From: Polytrichum commune
Taxonomy: Eukaryota; Streptophyta; Polytrichopsida; Polytrichales; Polytrichaceae
Direction of reading: 5' to 3'
Length of the DNA: 64,000 nucleotides
Assembly (NCBI GenBank): GCA_950295325.1
Contig: OX485804.1
Span: 47,492,001-47,556,000 of the forward strand
Part shown: one piece after another, positions 10,691-22,845 of the stretch
How the letters are laid out: every line of letters starts with the position of its first letter
Numbering within the stretch: the stretch's first letter is position 1
Translations under genes and position numbers: made by a program
Notes under the pieces: model-generated
What the model was told of the DNA's origin: nothing
The model's database searches: none
What the model saw: only the letters and a program-made list of their open reading frames with translations

Positions 10691-11590
10691 GCCAACATTT
10701 TACCTTTATGAGTCACTCAAATGAATCCAGATGTACATGATTGTGTGAAGCAATTACCTCGCATATGTCATATGCCACCTTATTAGAAATCATGTGCATC
10801 ATTGCTCCTGAATTCATGATCTACTTACACGAATGTGCTTTAAATTGTGTTGCAAATCCATAGACATCGTTTTCTTTGATGAGGTTATTTACCTTGTGGC
10901 AAAAACACACGATGTGCCCCGGTTTGTCACAATAGTAGCACAGTTTGAACCCTTGCATGAAGATAGATTGCCCCATATGTCTTAACCCCATCATGGCCTT
11001 GGGTTCCTTCTTCTTCATCTTGGACATCTTATGCATCAAACATATCGTCACGTATTTCATAATCAACTCCTTCATCGGCATTGTCTCCAAAGGATGATCA
11101 AGTGTTCGTACGAAAGTTGGAAACTCTCGAACAAAGTCATGGCAACATCTTTGTGTCTTATGAGCGAGTGAGCGAACAAATCCGCAAGTGCCTTGACTTT
11201 TTGATGTTGTCTAACAAGGTATCATCTTCTTGCATCTTGTACCTAAATAACTTGTGGGAAATAAATACTATGTTGGACAAACTCTTCGTTTCATGAATAT
11301 TGCAAAAAACAGTACATGTTTCCGCTGGACCTTTGTAACTTTTGATGTATGCAAGTAGGTTGTCCACCAAGTTGAGCGCAATAATGGGAATTGGCTTTTG
11401 ATAGGCTTTTGGTATTTTATTTTTCTTCATTGTAGAATCAACATTACAATGTTAGCTCCCTTGGGTTTGTCCCAATATCCCAAAAGGTTCACGGAAGCCA
11501 ACCACATTTCCAATTCAAACTTCCAAAATTTTCGGTTCTCTCCATTGAACTTGTCAATGACTCTACCACCCTCACCTCAAGTAATGTTAT
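10690..11590 (-). pseudogene. Ty1/copia gag-protease relic
   Basis: Reading the minus strand from about 11580: KFNGENRKFWKFELEMW is the start of a copia-type Gag. ETKSLSNI and MQEDDTLLDNIKK (within 11158-11430) are its middle. CYYCDKPGHIVCFC (within 10821-11090) is a CCHC zinc knuckle. After a stop the same frame gives IMNSGAMMHMISN, matching the copia protease motif IMDSGA-x-HM with the catalytic Asp changed to Asn. Stops and frame changes break it, and no reverse transcriptase, integrase or LTR was found beside it. It is a dead 5' fragment. Confidence 0.75.
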
Positions 11591-11659
11591 GTTACACTTA
11601 AAAATTATGGATATAGTCTCTAATCAATCAAATCGTTTTTTTTTTCTATGTGACTATAT

Positions 11660-12560
11660 GCACACAATAGCTTCACAAGTGTTAATGAACCCATCGTAAA
11701 CTAAACGAGCTCCTCTTGGACTCAATTGTGCTCTTGCACCTCAATCGATTCAAATGAGCTTTTTTGCTTTAAGATATGCCATATATAGTACTTCGATCTA
11801 TTCAAGTCAAAGCCTTTTGCATTCAAATGAACATTCTTATTCTCCAATGTACCCTTGAACCCTCAATACACTCAAACATGCATTTGCACCTTTAAACTAC
11901 TCAAATGAATCCCTCCTCAACTCAAATATACATTTGTACCTTCAAACCACTAAAATCAAGCCCTCTTCAACTCAAATATGTTTTGGCACCCTCCAACAAT
12001 CAAATTAGTTCCTCTTCAACCCAAACGTGCATTTGCACCCTCCATTCACTCAAATTACGTCTTCTTTATCTCAAATGACCTTATTACCCTCAAAAATGCA
12101 CAATTGCACTCAACCAACTCAAACCATCCTTGTGAACTTAGATGACCTTCAATACCCTCAAATGTGCACAATTACTCTCAACCAACTCTAATCAAATCTT
12201 CTGTAACTAAACAAAATCCAAATGTGGTCCTCTTTAATTCAAATGACCTTAATACCCTCAAATGTGTACAATTACCCTCAACAACCTTAAATTAGGTCAT
12301 GTTAATTCAAATGACCTTAATACCCTCCAATGTGCACAATTGCACTCAACAATCTCAAATCAAGTCCAATAAAACTCAAATGATCTTAATACCCTCAAAT
12401 GTGCATAATTGCACTCAACCAACTCAAATAAGGTCCTCTTCAATACAAATGATCTTCAACATCCTCAGGTATGCACTATTAAACTCAACCAGCTTAAATC
12501 ATGTCCTTTTCAACTAAAATGACCTTCAATACACTCAATCGTGCAAAATGTCATTTAACC
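11660..12560. repeat. Degenerate tandem array, unit about 60-70 bp
   Basis: Units repeat the theme 'caaatgacctt', 'aataccctcaaatgtgcac', 'aattgcactcaaccaactc' and 'aaatcaagtcctctt' with many substitutions. The best-preserved units lie at about 12110-12540, and the theme fades upstream. It is C-rich and G-poor on the plus strand. No open frame runs through it. It lies directly beyond the start of the copia relic. Confidence 0.65.
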
Positions 12561-13399
12561 AACTCAAATGAACATTCAAATGCATCATATCTGCATTCAA
12601 ACATTACAAACATTCAAATCAACACTTACAACCTCCAAATGCGCACTTGTACACCTACAATGCTCCAAATCTTGAAATGTCCAAACCTCAAACACCAAAA
12701 GGTGCTCCAAACGTGCACCAATGCATCTCCACCACAAAGTATCCCAAAAGCTCATCCAAACACTTGAAACACTCAAGATCCACTTCTTATCAACTGGGAA
12801 TCAAACTCTAACTCTAGAACTTGTGTGAGTGGGCCCATTACTTATTGAAGTACAATAAAACTAGAGATCACGTTACACAAGCAAACACACATATACAAAT
12901 GTATATGACCAATGTTTGGAGTGAGATGATCACCTCCATTCTTTGTGTTGCCTTGAATTGCATTTTTCCTCTTTCAATCATACAATACATATGGGTTATT
13001 TCAACTCCCACTTCCCACAAACCATATGGGATTATTTAAACCTTATTCATCCATATAATTTTAACAATCACAATCCTATGACTACAACCAATCTAATCAT
13101 CTAATTTCAATAGACACACAAGCCAAATTGATTAAAACAACATTAGGGGACAAACTTCAACCTCACAATTTGTGCCCCATTATATTTTCTCTTGGAAGTG
13201 TAGAGGTTATTCTACGTGACAGTATTTTTAGCAAGTTGTGTTTGCAACATATAGGTCTAATATTCTTAGCAAAAACCGAGGACAAGGGGATATTGTTATA
13301 TTTATTATAATGTTTATATGCACATGGGTCTCACATCTCCCCTCTACTTACATGGACAAACATATATGGGATTAGGATCCACAAGGATCTCTCTCTCTC

Positions 13400-13430
<31 letters not shown>

Positions 13431-13520
13431 ACTGAAATATGCTACTTCCCACCATTTGGCACCTAAAGCTACAAATCTACAAATACATACCCTTACACTC
13501 TTTTTTCAGCAAGTTTGTTT
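12561..13520. other. Intergenic DNA with a (CT)n microsatellite
   Basis: AT-rich sequence without a recognisable gene. A (CT)n run with one interruption spans about 13388-13430. The tandem theme of the preceding array is still faintly visible at about 12570-12780. Confidence 0.6.
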
Positions 13521-15540
13521 CTTATTAATCGTTAGGGGAGGTCTTCTAGTAGGTGGTTTAATGCTCGAACTAATTCTCGCCAAGGATAAGACCTCCATCT
13601 TGACATCAATGGCATCAACCTACTAGAGGTTCCTAAATCAAATTGACCATTACATTGCTTTCGGTCAAATTTTAGTAGAAAATATGTTATATGCGGGCTT
13701 TGTGATTCTTAATGGGGTAGATCAGCAATGTCAAAATTCCACTTGTTTCTTTAGGATGGGTGGGGGTAGTGTAGTTGACTATCTCATAGGTGATTCCAAC
13801 TCCCTTCTCAAGTCTATCTCCAATTTCTCTATAGGTAATAAACAACCCAATTTAGACCTTGTCCTTTATTCTTCAAAATATGTCATAGTGTAGAATTGAG
13901 GCTTCCAACTTTGTTTAATCAAGGTCAAGTTCTATGTCATAGTTTCTAAACCCTAAGAAGCCAAACCAAATGTATAAATGTCAAACATGAACACATTTAT
14001 GTGCCTTGCGAGACTTACTCTTCATTAGACAAACTCCCTCAAGCTTGATTACATTTGATATTATGCGCAACTTAACTCATCTTCTCCAAAACCCTAGGTG
14101 GCAAACAAAGAGGCAATTTTTCCAACACATGGTGCAATAGTGATTGTTGAGAGGCCCGTCGAAGCTTCCATATGGTGTGAAACTCTAGTCATTCGGATGG
14201 TATTTCAAAAATAGCTTTCAAACAACATTGGACGATCATTCAGCATAAGAATCACTCTTACTTGGAGTGCAAACAAATAGAACTACATTTTCTGCTAAAA
14301 AAATACCCAAATTGTTTTGGAAGAGCTTTAAAGAAAAAAGGACTTGACCCTCCCATTTACACCACAAGAAGCAACAAATATTGCACAATATACATCTCTG
14401 GACAAAGCATTAATGATCATTTTGTTCCAAACACTCATCTTCCAATCTTTTATAAAAGGGGAAATATGGACCAATATGACAAATTAGCATAAAACACGAG
14501 TCATGAGATGTTCATGGGTTAAAACCCGAGTTTCTCAAATGGGCTGAAATGGTCTATGTTGCCAATCACAAAGCTATATAATGTAATGGCTAGGAAGGGT
14601 TTCCCAACTTCATGGACCAACATCGTTCAAATGATCTTCAAATTTTCTGAAAGACCCTCCTTTGGGAACTATAGGACCATAATGCTAGGGAACAATCTTT
14701 GGCAAGTTCTATGGCTCCGTTTTAGAAGAAATAATTGACCAATGCGCATAATTGGAAGGGGTCAAAATGAGAGGACAAGCAAGTTTTAGGGAAAATAGAT
14801 ATACTTTGGACCACATCTTACATTACGTACTTTAATTGAACAAAGTGTATATGCAAGTCAATGTCTCTATTCATGTTTTGTTGATTTTTTTAAAATACTT
14901 TTGACATAATCCCATGTGACAAGCTTTGGGAACAACTCCAATGATTAGGTGTACTACTTCATTGCAACAAGTTGTAAACGCCATGTACACCGCATTCTAA
15001 GCAAAAATATGAATAAATGATGATACACATGATGAAGTAATGTTTGGCATCATTGTTAAACAAGGATGTCCCCTCTCTCCCACACTATTTGGCTTGTACA
15101 GTGACAAACCTAAAAACATATTTGGACGAGATCAACAAGGATTATTCGTGTTTTTGAAAATGGTCATTGCCATTATTCTTTATATTGACGATGTTATTGT
15201 GCTCTCTAAATCAAGAATGGGCCTACAAAAAGTTCTAAATAAGCTATGAGTTTTGCACTTCTTCTAGCCTTGAAGTCAAATTTTCTAAGACTAAGAATCA
15301 TGATTTTTGGCCACAACAAAAGCAAATTAAACCAAGAGGCATTTTACGTAGACCAAGACCAAATTGAGATAACCTATGAATATAAATATCTTGATAGATT
15401 TCTATTCACATGGTTAGTCTGAGCCATCAAGTAACATGTGAAGAGTTGCATATATGCAAGCTTTGATGGCACCTTAAGGAAAGAAGCAATAGTCGGAGTC
15501 ACATGTTGGTGTTAAGGGTGGAATAACAATAGATTTTTTT
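13520..15540 (+). pseudogene. LINE relic: AP-type endonuclease end and reverse transcriptase
   Basis: At about 13684-13893 the plus strand reads ILNGV...GGGSVVDYLIG, resembling the C-terminal part of a LINE endonuclease. A second segment at 14556-14740 gives NYRTIML, as in the entry to a LINE reverse transcriptase. At 15040-15249 GIIVKQGCPLSPTLFGLY and LYIDDVIVLSKS are the palm motifs, with YIDD as the catalytic core. Further downstream in shifting frames come EFCTSSSLEV and F-SKTK. Many stops and frame changes show a long-dead copy. It appears to be a different LINE family from the RNase H-bearing copies at 413-1963 and 36120-39130. Confidence 0.75.
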
Positions 15541-18310
15541 GGCTTTTATTTAGTAGGAATGAGTGTTTCATACGTTTGGACAAGTAATTTGTAGTCCAAT
15601 AAGAGTTTATAACTGCACCCTAACCTCCGTAATGGCACTCCCTTTCTTATATCCTGAAACTCTAGGGAACGGATGTGTTCAATTTAAATTTTCCTTCATG
15701 TTGTCACATTTCCCTCCCATATATCACAAATCTTGACATTAAGATAATTCACCAAAGAATTCAAACCACACACTCCCACGCATCATGTTGTCATCATTGT
15801 TATTTGCAGTATTGACTTTGTGTTATTCCATAATGTCACATACAACACTAATTCTCTATTATCACACATCCATGTTAACACTACATACCCTCGTAATATC
15901 ACATGCACTTTGGTTGGCATTGGCATGCTATTAGGGAGTTAGAGTGTAACAGTAACTTACCGGTTTACCTTTTGGTAACTTACTGGTATGCTGCACTGGT
16001 AACTTATTGATTACTGCATGAGAAGCTTACTACACTAAATATGATATTTAGTGTCACTTACTATCTGTATTTACACATTGCTACATCTTTTTACTATTTA
16101 TGTAATTTTTATTCTAGTAAAAATGGAAATATTCTATGTTGTTCAAACTACCAATTTCAAATTTGCTGGTAAAATATGAGATATATAGTAAACAGATGTA
16201 GCATTATGTAATTCCAAATAGTAAGTGATACTGAATACTATATTTAGTATATTATATTGCACCAGTTACATACTAGTATACTACACAACTAACTTACTGG
16301 TATACTACAATGGTAACTTATTGTTTACTGCAAAAGTAACTTAGTACACTAAAATATGATATTTAGTGGCATATGGTATTTTATGTCACTATGGTAACTT
16401 TTCGGATGACACTTCTTATGAATAATTGAATGAATATTGTCCTCGATGATGGATGAGTTCATCCATTGGCCAAAATCCTACCTTCTCTTGTCAGCAACTT
16501 GTGATGAAGTATTGTCATGGATGATTGAAATTTGGATGAAAATCACTTGGTAACTGATAATAATTGCAACACTGTAAATCTATTATCCTCAAAAATTTAC
16601 AAGGAATGACAAATAATGTTGGGTTAAGATTTAGTGCTGATGACACTTCACCTCGGTTTACAATTAGTATTGAGCAAGACAATTAGAATCGGTGATGCTA
16701 AATATCATATTTAGTGGAGTATACTACACTGGTAACTTATTGGTTACTGAGAAATAACTTCTAGTTTTACTACAATAAATATTAGCTCACTTAGGTAGGT
16801 TCTAGTAACTAGGGTAATTTCTAGTTAGGGTTAGGTTTAAGATTTTGGTACGTAAGTCAAGGCAAAAGACTTTGGAGAAGTTGGTAGTAGTAGTTGTTTA
16901 AGCTAGTAATTCAAGTTGGTTCTGGAAGTTGGTTCAAGTACTCTCATATTTGAAATACTAAAGTCACACTTCTAGCTTTTATTGTTGAAGATGTTTGAGG
17001 AAACTTGTGAGAAAGGATATGGTATCCTTGTAAGAGGTTTTAAGTTGCATATGGAAGTAAAGGTTTGAAGAAGCCAAATTTGAGGCACTCTCATAGTGAT
17101 AGTATTTTTGCAAGTATGGTTGATGATTATAATTCTCCCTTCTCGGATCATGTACTGAAGGTTTTGCGATCACTTAAGCTAACCCAAAGAAACTAACCCA
17201 AGGTACAAGGTCACAAGAAAGATTGAGCTAGTGTCTATAAGGATTGATGTCACATTGGATTAAGGCTTCTAATACCAATCTTTGTCTTTTATTCCTTCGT
17301 TCCTTCTTCATAGAGGCTAATTCACATTCTTATAGTTAAATGATATTTTATCAATCTTCTGTGGTTCTATCCTACATGTGTGGACTCCTATCACTCTAAT
17401 CTCATCCTCTATGTCAACCGTAAAGCTCAAAAGCTAAGCAAATAGTCAATGACTCATAGTCAAGACAATGTCCGGGGTAATGTGTTTTGAGTAACCACAT
17501 AGTCTTTAATTGCCATGAATCATGCTTGAGATAATCTCATAGTTGAATTCTCTTAATCCACTTACAACCATCATGCAAAACTTCACAATCATAATCACCA
17601 CCTTCATCTTTGGTGGACTTGGCAACTTGTCTCAAGAATCACCCACACATGGTAACACAATAACAATGCATCAACAAAAAGGGTTATTTTATTTGTTCAC
17701 ATGATTTAGCCTTGTTTTAGTTAATCAAGTAATCTTCATTGTTCACAAACTTACTTGAGTGAGGTTAAGTCTTTCCTCTCTCAAAGGAGCATTCTTGGCA
17801 TCCTATGTTTTGCCCAAAATATCTTTCAATCTCATCATCCTCATATGTAGACTCTTTGACTTTTTCATGACAAGATGTAGTAGACCTACAAGGATGTATC
17901 CTAGTTGCATTTTTACCATATGGTAAAGTCTTCCATTCACTTGGCTAACTCTCATCTATTAGCCCAAGGCTTGGCTATGGCCTATTGCCCTCATTGATTT
18001 CCAATACGCCCATCTGAGGCCCTCTTAGTTCATGCAATTCCACTTTGGCTATTTGCTTCCTATTTTCCTATGCTAAAACTAAATCATCTCTAAACCACTT
18101 CACTGATCAACTGTGTACCTTTATCCTTCGTGGATTATCACCTCCTCTAAAAGCCATTAACTTTATTATTTCTTCCTCCACCCGGAAGATGTTTTTTTAA
18201 TACATAGCAAAGACCTATTTTTTTCCATCATGCATTTTGTGCATATAGTTGAGACATTTAACACACTTTATTGAAAGCCTTGGTATAAATACACAAGTCT
18301 ATCATCTAGC
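15541..18310. other. AT-rich intergenic DNA with a foldback
   Basis: No gene is recognisable. A foldback lies at 16030-16290 (listed separately). Several diffuse 'taacttactggtatac' repeats surround it at about 15950-16400 and 16700-16760. The remaining sequence up to the LTR element shows nothing I can name. Confidence 0.5.
16030..16290. mobile_element. Foldback / MITE-like element, ACACTAAATAT family
   Basis: The left arm 'actaaatatgatatttagtg' plus 'tcacttactat' pairs with 'atagtaagtgatactgaata' plus 'ctatatttagt' on the right. The loop contains 'gagatatatagtaaacag', which recurs in the second copy at about 57050-57260. Sequence beyond the arms ('taacttactggtatac') is also partly inverted. 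The outer ends and any target duplication are unclear. Confidence 0.6.
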
Positions 18311-18315
18311 GTATC
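18311..18315. repeat. Target-site duplication GTATC (left)
   Basis: GTATC directly precedes the TG of the left LTR. The same five bases follow the CA of the right LTR at 25234-25238, the 5-bp duplication expected of an LTR-retrotransposon integrase. Confidence 0.95.
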
Positions 18316-18676
18316 TGTAACGTTCTCAAATATTATGAGATTCAAGAGGCATGTTCCACCCAACCTTAGAGCTTATATACAAGTACCACTGGCAGTTGAG
18401 GCCACCTCCAACTGGTAGTTAAGTGGTAGTTAAATATATATTAACGAGCTCTCCCCCATGCCTTTAGGATATTTCTAAGTGCAGTTAAATAGTGGTCTCT
18501 ACTTACGTGGGAGAACTACGTGTAGAACCACAGTCATCAACTAGTAGTTAACTCCCTTTACCTTTAGGACTGCTAGAGCACTCAGGGTAGCGCCTCTAGT
18601 TTTATAGTAAAGGAGTCCCAGTTGAATGAGAGGTTGTAAATAAATATAAAACAATAAATATGTAATACACGTTACA
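18316..18676 (-). repeat. 3' LTR (left)
   Basis: 361 bp, TGTAACG...CGTTACA on the plus strand, giving a 7-bp terminal inverted repeat with TG/CA ends. It differs from the other LTR at two positions: T versus C in 'ggatat[t/c]tctaag', and G versus A in 'accaca[g/a]tcatc'. Confidence 0.97.
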
Positions 18677-18690
18677 CACCTCCCCACTTA
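18677..18690 (-). promoter_or_regulatory. Polypurine tract
   Basis: Read on the minus strand, AAGTGGGGAGGTG abuts the LTR start, the expected site for plus-strand DNA priming. Confidence 0.8.
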
Positions 18691-18886
18691 GGAATGAACG
18701 TCCGCGTTCATGAATGATCCCAAATCGTAATGCATCAAGACAAATATAGTCAAGACCACCACTAATTTAAGCGAGCCATGGGATTTGTATCTGTACCATG
18801 CTCCATGCCCATTGGCAGGGTGAAACAAGTTAATAATAACACCCCGTTTACCGGATCTTGTGCGGGCCGGAGAGAACAGAAGGCGC

Positions 18887-20149
18887 CTACCCCGAAGATA
18901 CCTTCCGCCTCAAACGTTTTTGCGCAGGTGGGGCTTCACGGTCACGCTTAACACCATGGCGTGTAAGTCTGTCCTCAGACTTTGCTACCGCATCCCAATA
19001 CTCCTTGAGGACTTCTACACTCAAGTTGCATTCGGGCTCCCATGAATTATGCTCAAGTGCATATCCGAGCCATTTGATAAGATAGAATTTCTTGGGGCGA
19101 GAACGAGACCCTCTATCTTCGTGTGAAAGCACGCATTCTACTTCATAAGATGCATCTTCCTCAAAGATTGGCGGAGGGGGAGGTTGTACCCTGCCATCGG
19201 CCACATCAGGCCTAAGAAGTGACACATGAAAGACATCGTGGATCTTAAATGTATCTGGCAGTTGCACGCGGTATGCTACCACCCCTATCCTTTGCACCAC
19301 CCGAAATGGGCCAATCCACCTTGGTAAAAGCTTTCGAGCTCCTGGGACCTTCAACTTAATGTTGGCAGTACTTACTAGCACTTGCTGGTCCACTTCGAAC
19401 GACACCTCTCGTCGGTTCTTGTCAGCATAGAACTTTTGTCGTTGTTGCGTAGCAATGAGATGTTTCTTGGCCTCGCCAATCACATGTGTCATATGCTCGA
19501 CAAAATTTTGCGCAGCAGGGACTTGACACCTGTTGTTCCCACTAATTGGTGTCCGGGGCTGCTGACCATAGTTCAGGACAAACGGAGTATTCCGTACAGA
19601 CTCTTGCCAAGAGCTATTATATGGAAATTCAACTACTGCAAGGAATTCATCCCAATCATCTTGCACTGGGTTGACATAATGCCGCAACATATCCTCCAGG
19701 ATACGGTTTACCCGTTCCGTCTGCCCATCAGTTTGAGGATGGAATGCGGTGGACATGGCCAACCTTGTCCCCAAAAGACCATGCAACGCATCCCAAAACC
19801 TACTTGTGAATCTAGCGTCCATGTCGCTTAGGATTACCCTGGGTAGACCATGCAACTTATATACATGATCACGGAATAACCTTGCCGTACCTTCAGCAGT
19901 AACATGTGTGGTGGTTGGCATAAAGTGGGCCATCTTGGACAACTTATCCACGCACACAAAGATGGCATCATAACCATTAGCAGATGAAGTCAATCCAGAG
20001 ATAAAATCCATGCTCACTACTTCCCAATTTCTATCAGGAATCTCCAATGGTTGTAAAAGGCCTGTTGGTTTAAGAGTAGGGGCCTTACTCCTTTGGCAAA
20101 TCTCACAAGATTTTATATAGCTTCTGATGGACCCTTGCATCTCAGGCCA
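18887..20149 (-). pseudogene. Integrase core and chromodomain of the Ty3/gypsy element
   Basis: Reading from 20140 down: SCEICQRSK is the CxxC half of the integrase zinc domain. MDFISG, VCVDKLSKMAHF, LSDMDARFTSRFW and DGQTERVN follow, giving the D, D, E catalytic set. The GPF-type tail region (PRWIGPFRVV) comes next. A chromodomain closes the protein: YEVECVLSHEDR, FYLIKWLGY, NSWEPE. The chromodomain marks the chromovirus group, whose integrase is guided to modified chromatin. The frame stays open for 417 codons, and the upstream join to the rest of pol is cut by a TGA at 20150-20152. Confidence 0.93.
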
Positions 20150-21238
20150 TCAAAAGTTTAGTCGCACCCTCTTATACGCCTTAGTTACCTTTACATGACC
20201 GCTATACATTGCATCATGATACTCACGGAGCAAAAATGACCTGATATTCGATCCTTGGAATGACACATATGAAACCACAACCGCCTTTTCATACCACCAA
20301 ATGTGATTCTCATAAACAAAATATTTCAGATTGTGCGGGTTTGAGAACCAATGATCAAGAGTATACCCGGCAATGATAGTTTGATATAACTTCTGATCAC
20401 TGACGAACTCCGGGTACCCCTTCGGATTGTTGTCTTGCTCAACAATATCACCTCGCCTAGCGTCTGCAGCCACCATTTGAAGGACCAAATTACTTGGAGC
20501 AGACTGCAGTGCCATCAACGCTGGCTGGTCACCCGGGTCTAGTGGATTCCGACTCAGAGGATCTGCCATATTAATCCTTCCTGGTCTATACATTCATCTA
20601 TAGACAAAATTTTGCTTCAAGAACTCCAACCACCGAGCTTGATGCCTTGATAACGTCTGTTGTATTTTTAAATACACCAGAGGGTTATGATCTGTGACGA
20701 TCGTACAATCTGCACCCTCTAGATAACACCGCCAGGTTCGCATGGCGTGCACAACTACTGCAAGTTTTTGTTCACCAGTAGTGTAATTTCTCTCAGCGGG
20801 AGAAAATTTCTTACTCTCAAAAGCAATGGGTTTACCTCCCTGAAGTAAGACGACCCCTGCTCCGAATAAAGAAGCGTCACTAACGACCTCAAATGGCTCC
20901 CCTAACTTGGGTAAGGTCAGAACTGGTGCATGTGTTAAAGCATACTTGATTAACATTCTCAAAAGCGCGTTCACACTCGTTAGTCCAAATATACTGACTT
21001 TGCTTCGCGTCAGAGAAGTCGAAGGCGCAACCAGAGTGGAATATCCATGTATGAATCTGCGGAAGTAATTGCAAAGCCCCAAGAAGGATCGTAATTGTCC
21101 GACTTCAAGAGGCCTATGCCACTTGGCCACAGTCTCAATTTTCTTAGGATCCACCTTGATGCCCTCCTTGCCGACAACATGTCCTAAATAATACAATTCA
21201 TTCTTTCCGAAATGACACTTAGACATCTTTGCATAAAA
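20150..21238 (-). pseudogene. End of reverse transcriptase, RNase H and integrase zinc region
   Basis: Two in-phase blocks are separated by a TGA at 20594-20596. The first (21226-20594) has KCHFGKNELYYLGHVV (reverse transcriptase thumb), then the RNase H series VVSDASLFGAGVV, TGEQKLAVVVHAM and VTDHNPLVYL, with D, E and D visible. The second has YRPGRINMADPLSR, the family's end-of-RNase H signature, and EYHDAMYSGHVKVTKAY, the HH half of the integrase zinc finger. Both ends are bounded by stops at positions where the family usually has tryptophan (20594, 20150) or a sense codon (21239). Confidence 0.9.
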
Positions 21239-22468
21239 CTAATTCTCTCGTAGAATTTGAAGTACTTGTGCCAAATGACTGACATGTTCCTCCTCGTTCT
21301 TTGAAAAAATTAAGATGTCATCCAGATATACCAAAATAAACTTTCCAATGAACTTATAAAAAACACGATTCATTACTCCTTGAAAAGTTGCTGGTACATT
21401 GGTCAATCCAAAACTTAATACTTTGAATTGATAATGACCAAACGGTGTTCTAAACGCCGTCTTAGGAGCATCTTCCTCGGATATCCTAATCTGGTGATAA
21501 CCTTGTGCCAAATCAAGAGATGAAAATATTATAGAGCCGGCTAACTGGTCAAAAAGATCATCAATACGAGGCAACGGAAAACAATTCTTTACCGTTTGCT
21601 TATTAAGTGCCCGATAATCCACCACCATTCGCAGCGCTCCATCGTTTTTCTTGACGAACAAGATGGGAGACCCATAAGGCGATGAACTAGGCTCTATCCA
21701 TCCATTTTCCAAATACTCCTTGATCTGTTTCTTGGCCTCCTGCAACTCGAGAGGACTCAACCTATAGATCGGCCTAAATGGCGGCTTGCCATCTGGCTCT
21801 AAAGGAATAGTATGGGCCATTTCCCGCTCTGGAGGTAACCCTGTAGGTATGGGCTGAAAAACATCAGCATATTCCTCCAACACTGTGGCATAAGGTGTTG
21901 CCACTGTGTCCTCTACGTCGTCTCCAACCGCGGTCAACTGAACTAGGAACGACGTTGCTCCCTTTCGAATTGACCGTTTGAATTGCATGGCGGTGAGTCT
22001 ATGGGGATTTGGACTCTGACATTGCACTGGGTTCACATGCAGTGTCATTTTACGGCGGCCCTTATACAACACGCAACATTCAAATGCAAAATCCAAGCGT
22101 GCATTGTGCTGCACTAGCCAATCATTGCCCAATATCAAATCAATGTCTTCACTTAACTTTGCCACCAGGCAAGTAATTTGGCTTTGATATTGCTGTATTC
22201 TAACATGAACTTTAATCTTGCCGTCCGTTTGGACTTCATCACCATTGCCTAATACCAGTGTGTTACTGTCATTTTTCACTTTTAACCCGAAGGTCTTAGC
22301 AAAACCAGAACTCACAAAGCAATGTGATGCGGCATTATCCATTAATACAGATGCATCCTGATGAGCTACTTGTCCTGAGAAACTCATCATCAGTTGAGAA
22401 AACATAGTGAGCTGATTCAGCACATGTGGCCTAGGTTCATCCAAATAAACATGCCACTGCACTGAGTT
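21239..22468 (-). pseudogene. Protease and reverse transcriptase of the Ty3/gypsy element
   Basis: The 407-codon block holds a retropepsin-like domain (LMDNAASHCFV, then LILGNDWL) followed by reverse transcriptase: GWIEPSSSPYGSPILFVKK, ALRMVVDYRALN, FSSLDLAQGYHQI, FRTPFGHYQF and the catalytic YLDDILIFS. Ty3-type proteases normally read D-S/T-G at the active site; here it is D-N-A, which may weaken or abolish activity. The block ends in TAG at 21239, inside the usual REN-x-FYAK run, and begins after TAA at 22469. Confidence 0.93.
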
Positions 22469-22845
22469 TTATTCAAATTGATGGACCAATTTAAATCGTG
22501 GTAAAGTTCTCTTAAGATTTTTTGCTTTACATTTGTCAACAATAAAACAAGCACCGGTCTCATAGGGCGTTCCCTCTTTACCGTACAAATAAGATCTCAA
22601 GAAACTTTGCAAATTATTCACTGATGGTATAATCAATGAGAACGCTTCATAAACTTTGGAGTTCACATCTAACACATCACTGAGTGAGAGTAACGGAGTT
22701 GGCAAAATAATGTCTTTATTCAAAATATCAGACATGATTACATTAAATTGCTTATTGACTAAGTCCTGAATCACTTCCAAAGCATCATTAGGCAAATCAA
22801 AAACACCCTCCGAAACTTGAATAGGTCTTGACACTAGCCCACTGC
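22469..22845 (-). pseudogene. Gag-protease spacer segment of the Ty3/gypsy element
   Basis: An open block of 121 codons beginning MSRPIQVSEGVFDLPND, with no domain I recognise. It shares its frame with the protease block but is in a different frame from the end of gag at 22846. It may be the N-terminal part of Pol ahead of the protease. The TAA at 22469-22471 separates it from the protease. Confidence 0.6.

Noticed and set aside
11660-12560. CRISPR-like array
   Set aside because: The repeated units are degenerate and contiguous, with no conserved repeat separated by unique spacers, and the genome is eukaryotic.
19382-19831. 149-aa plus-strand open frame within the LTR element
   Set aside because: Lies antisense to the integrase and has no recognisable domain.
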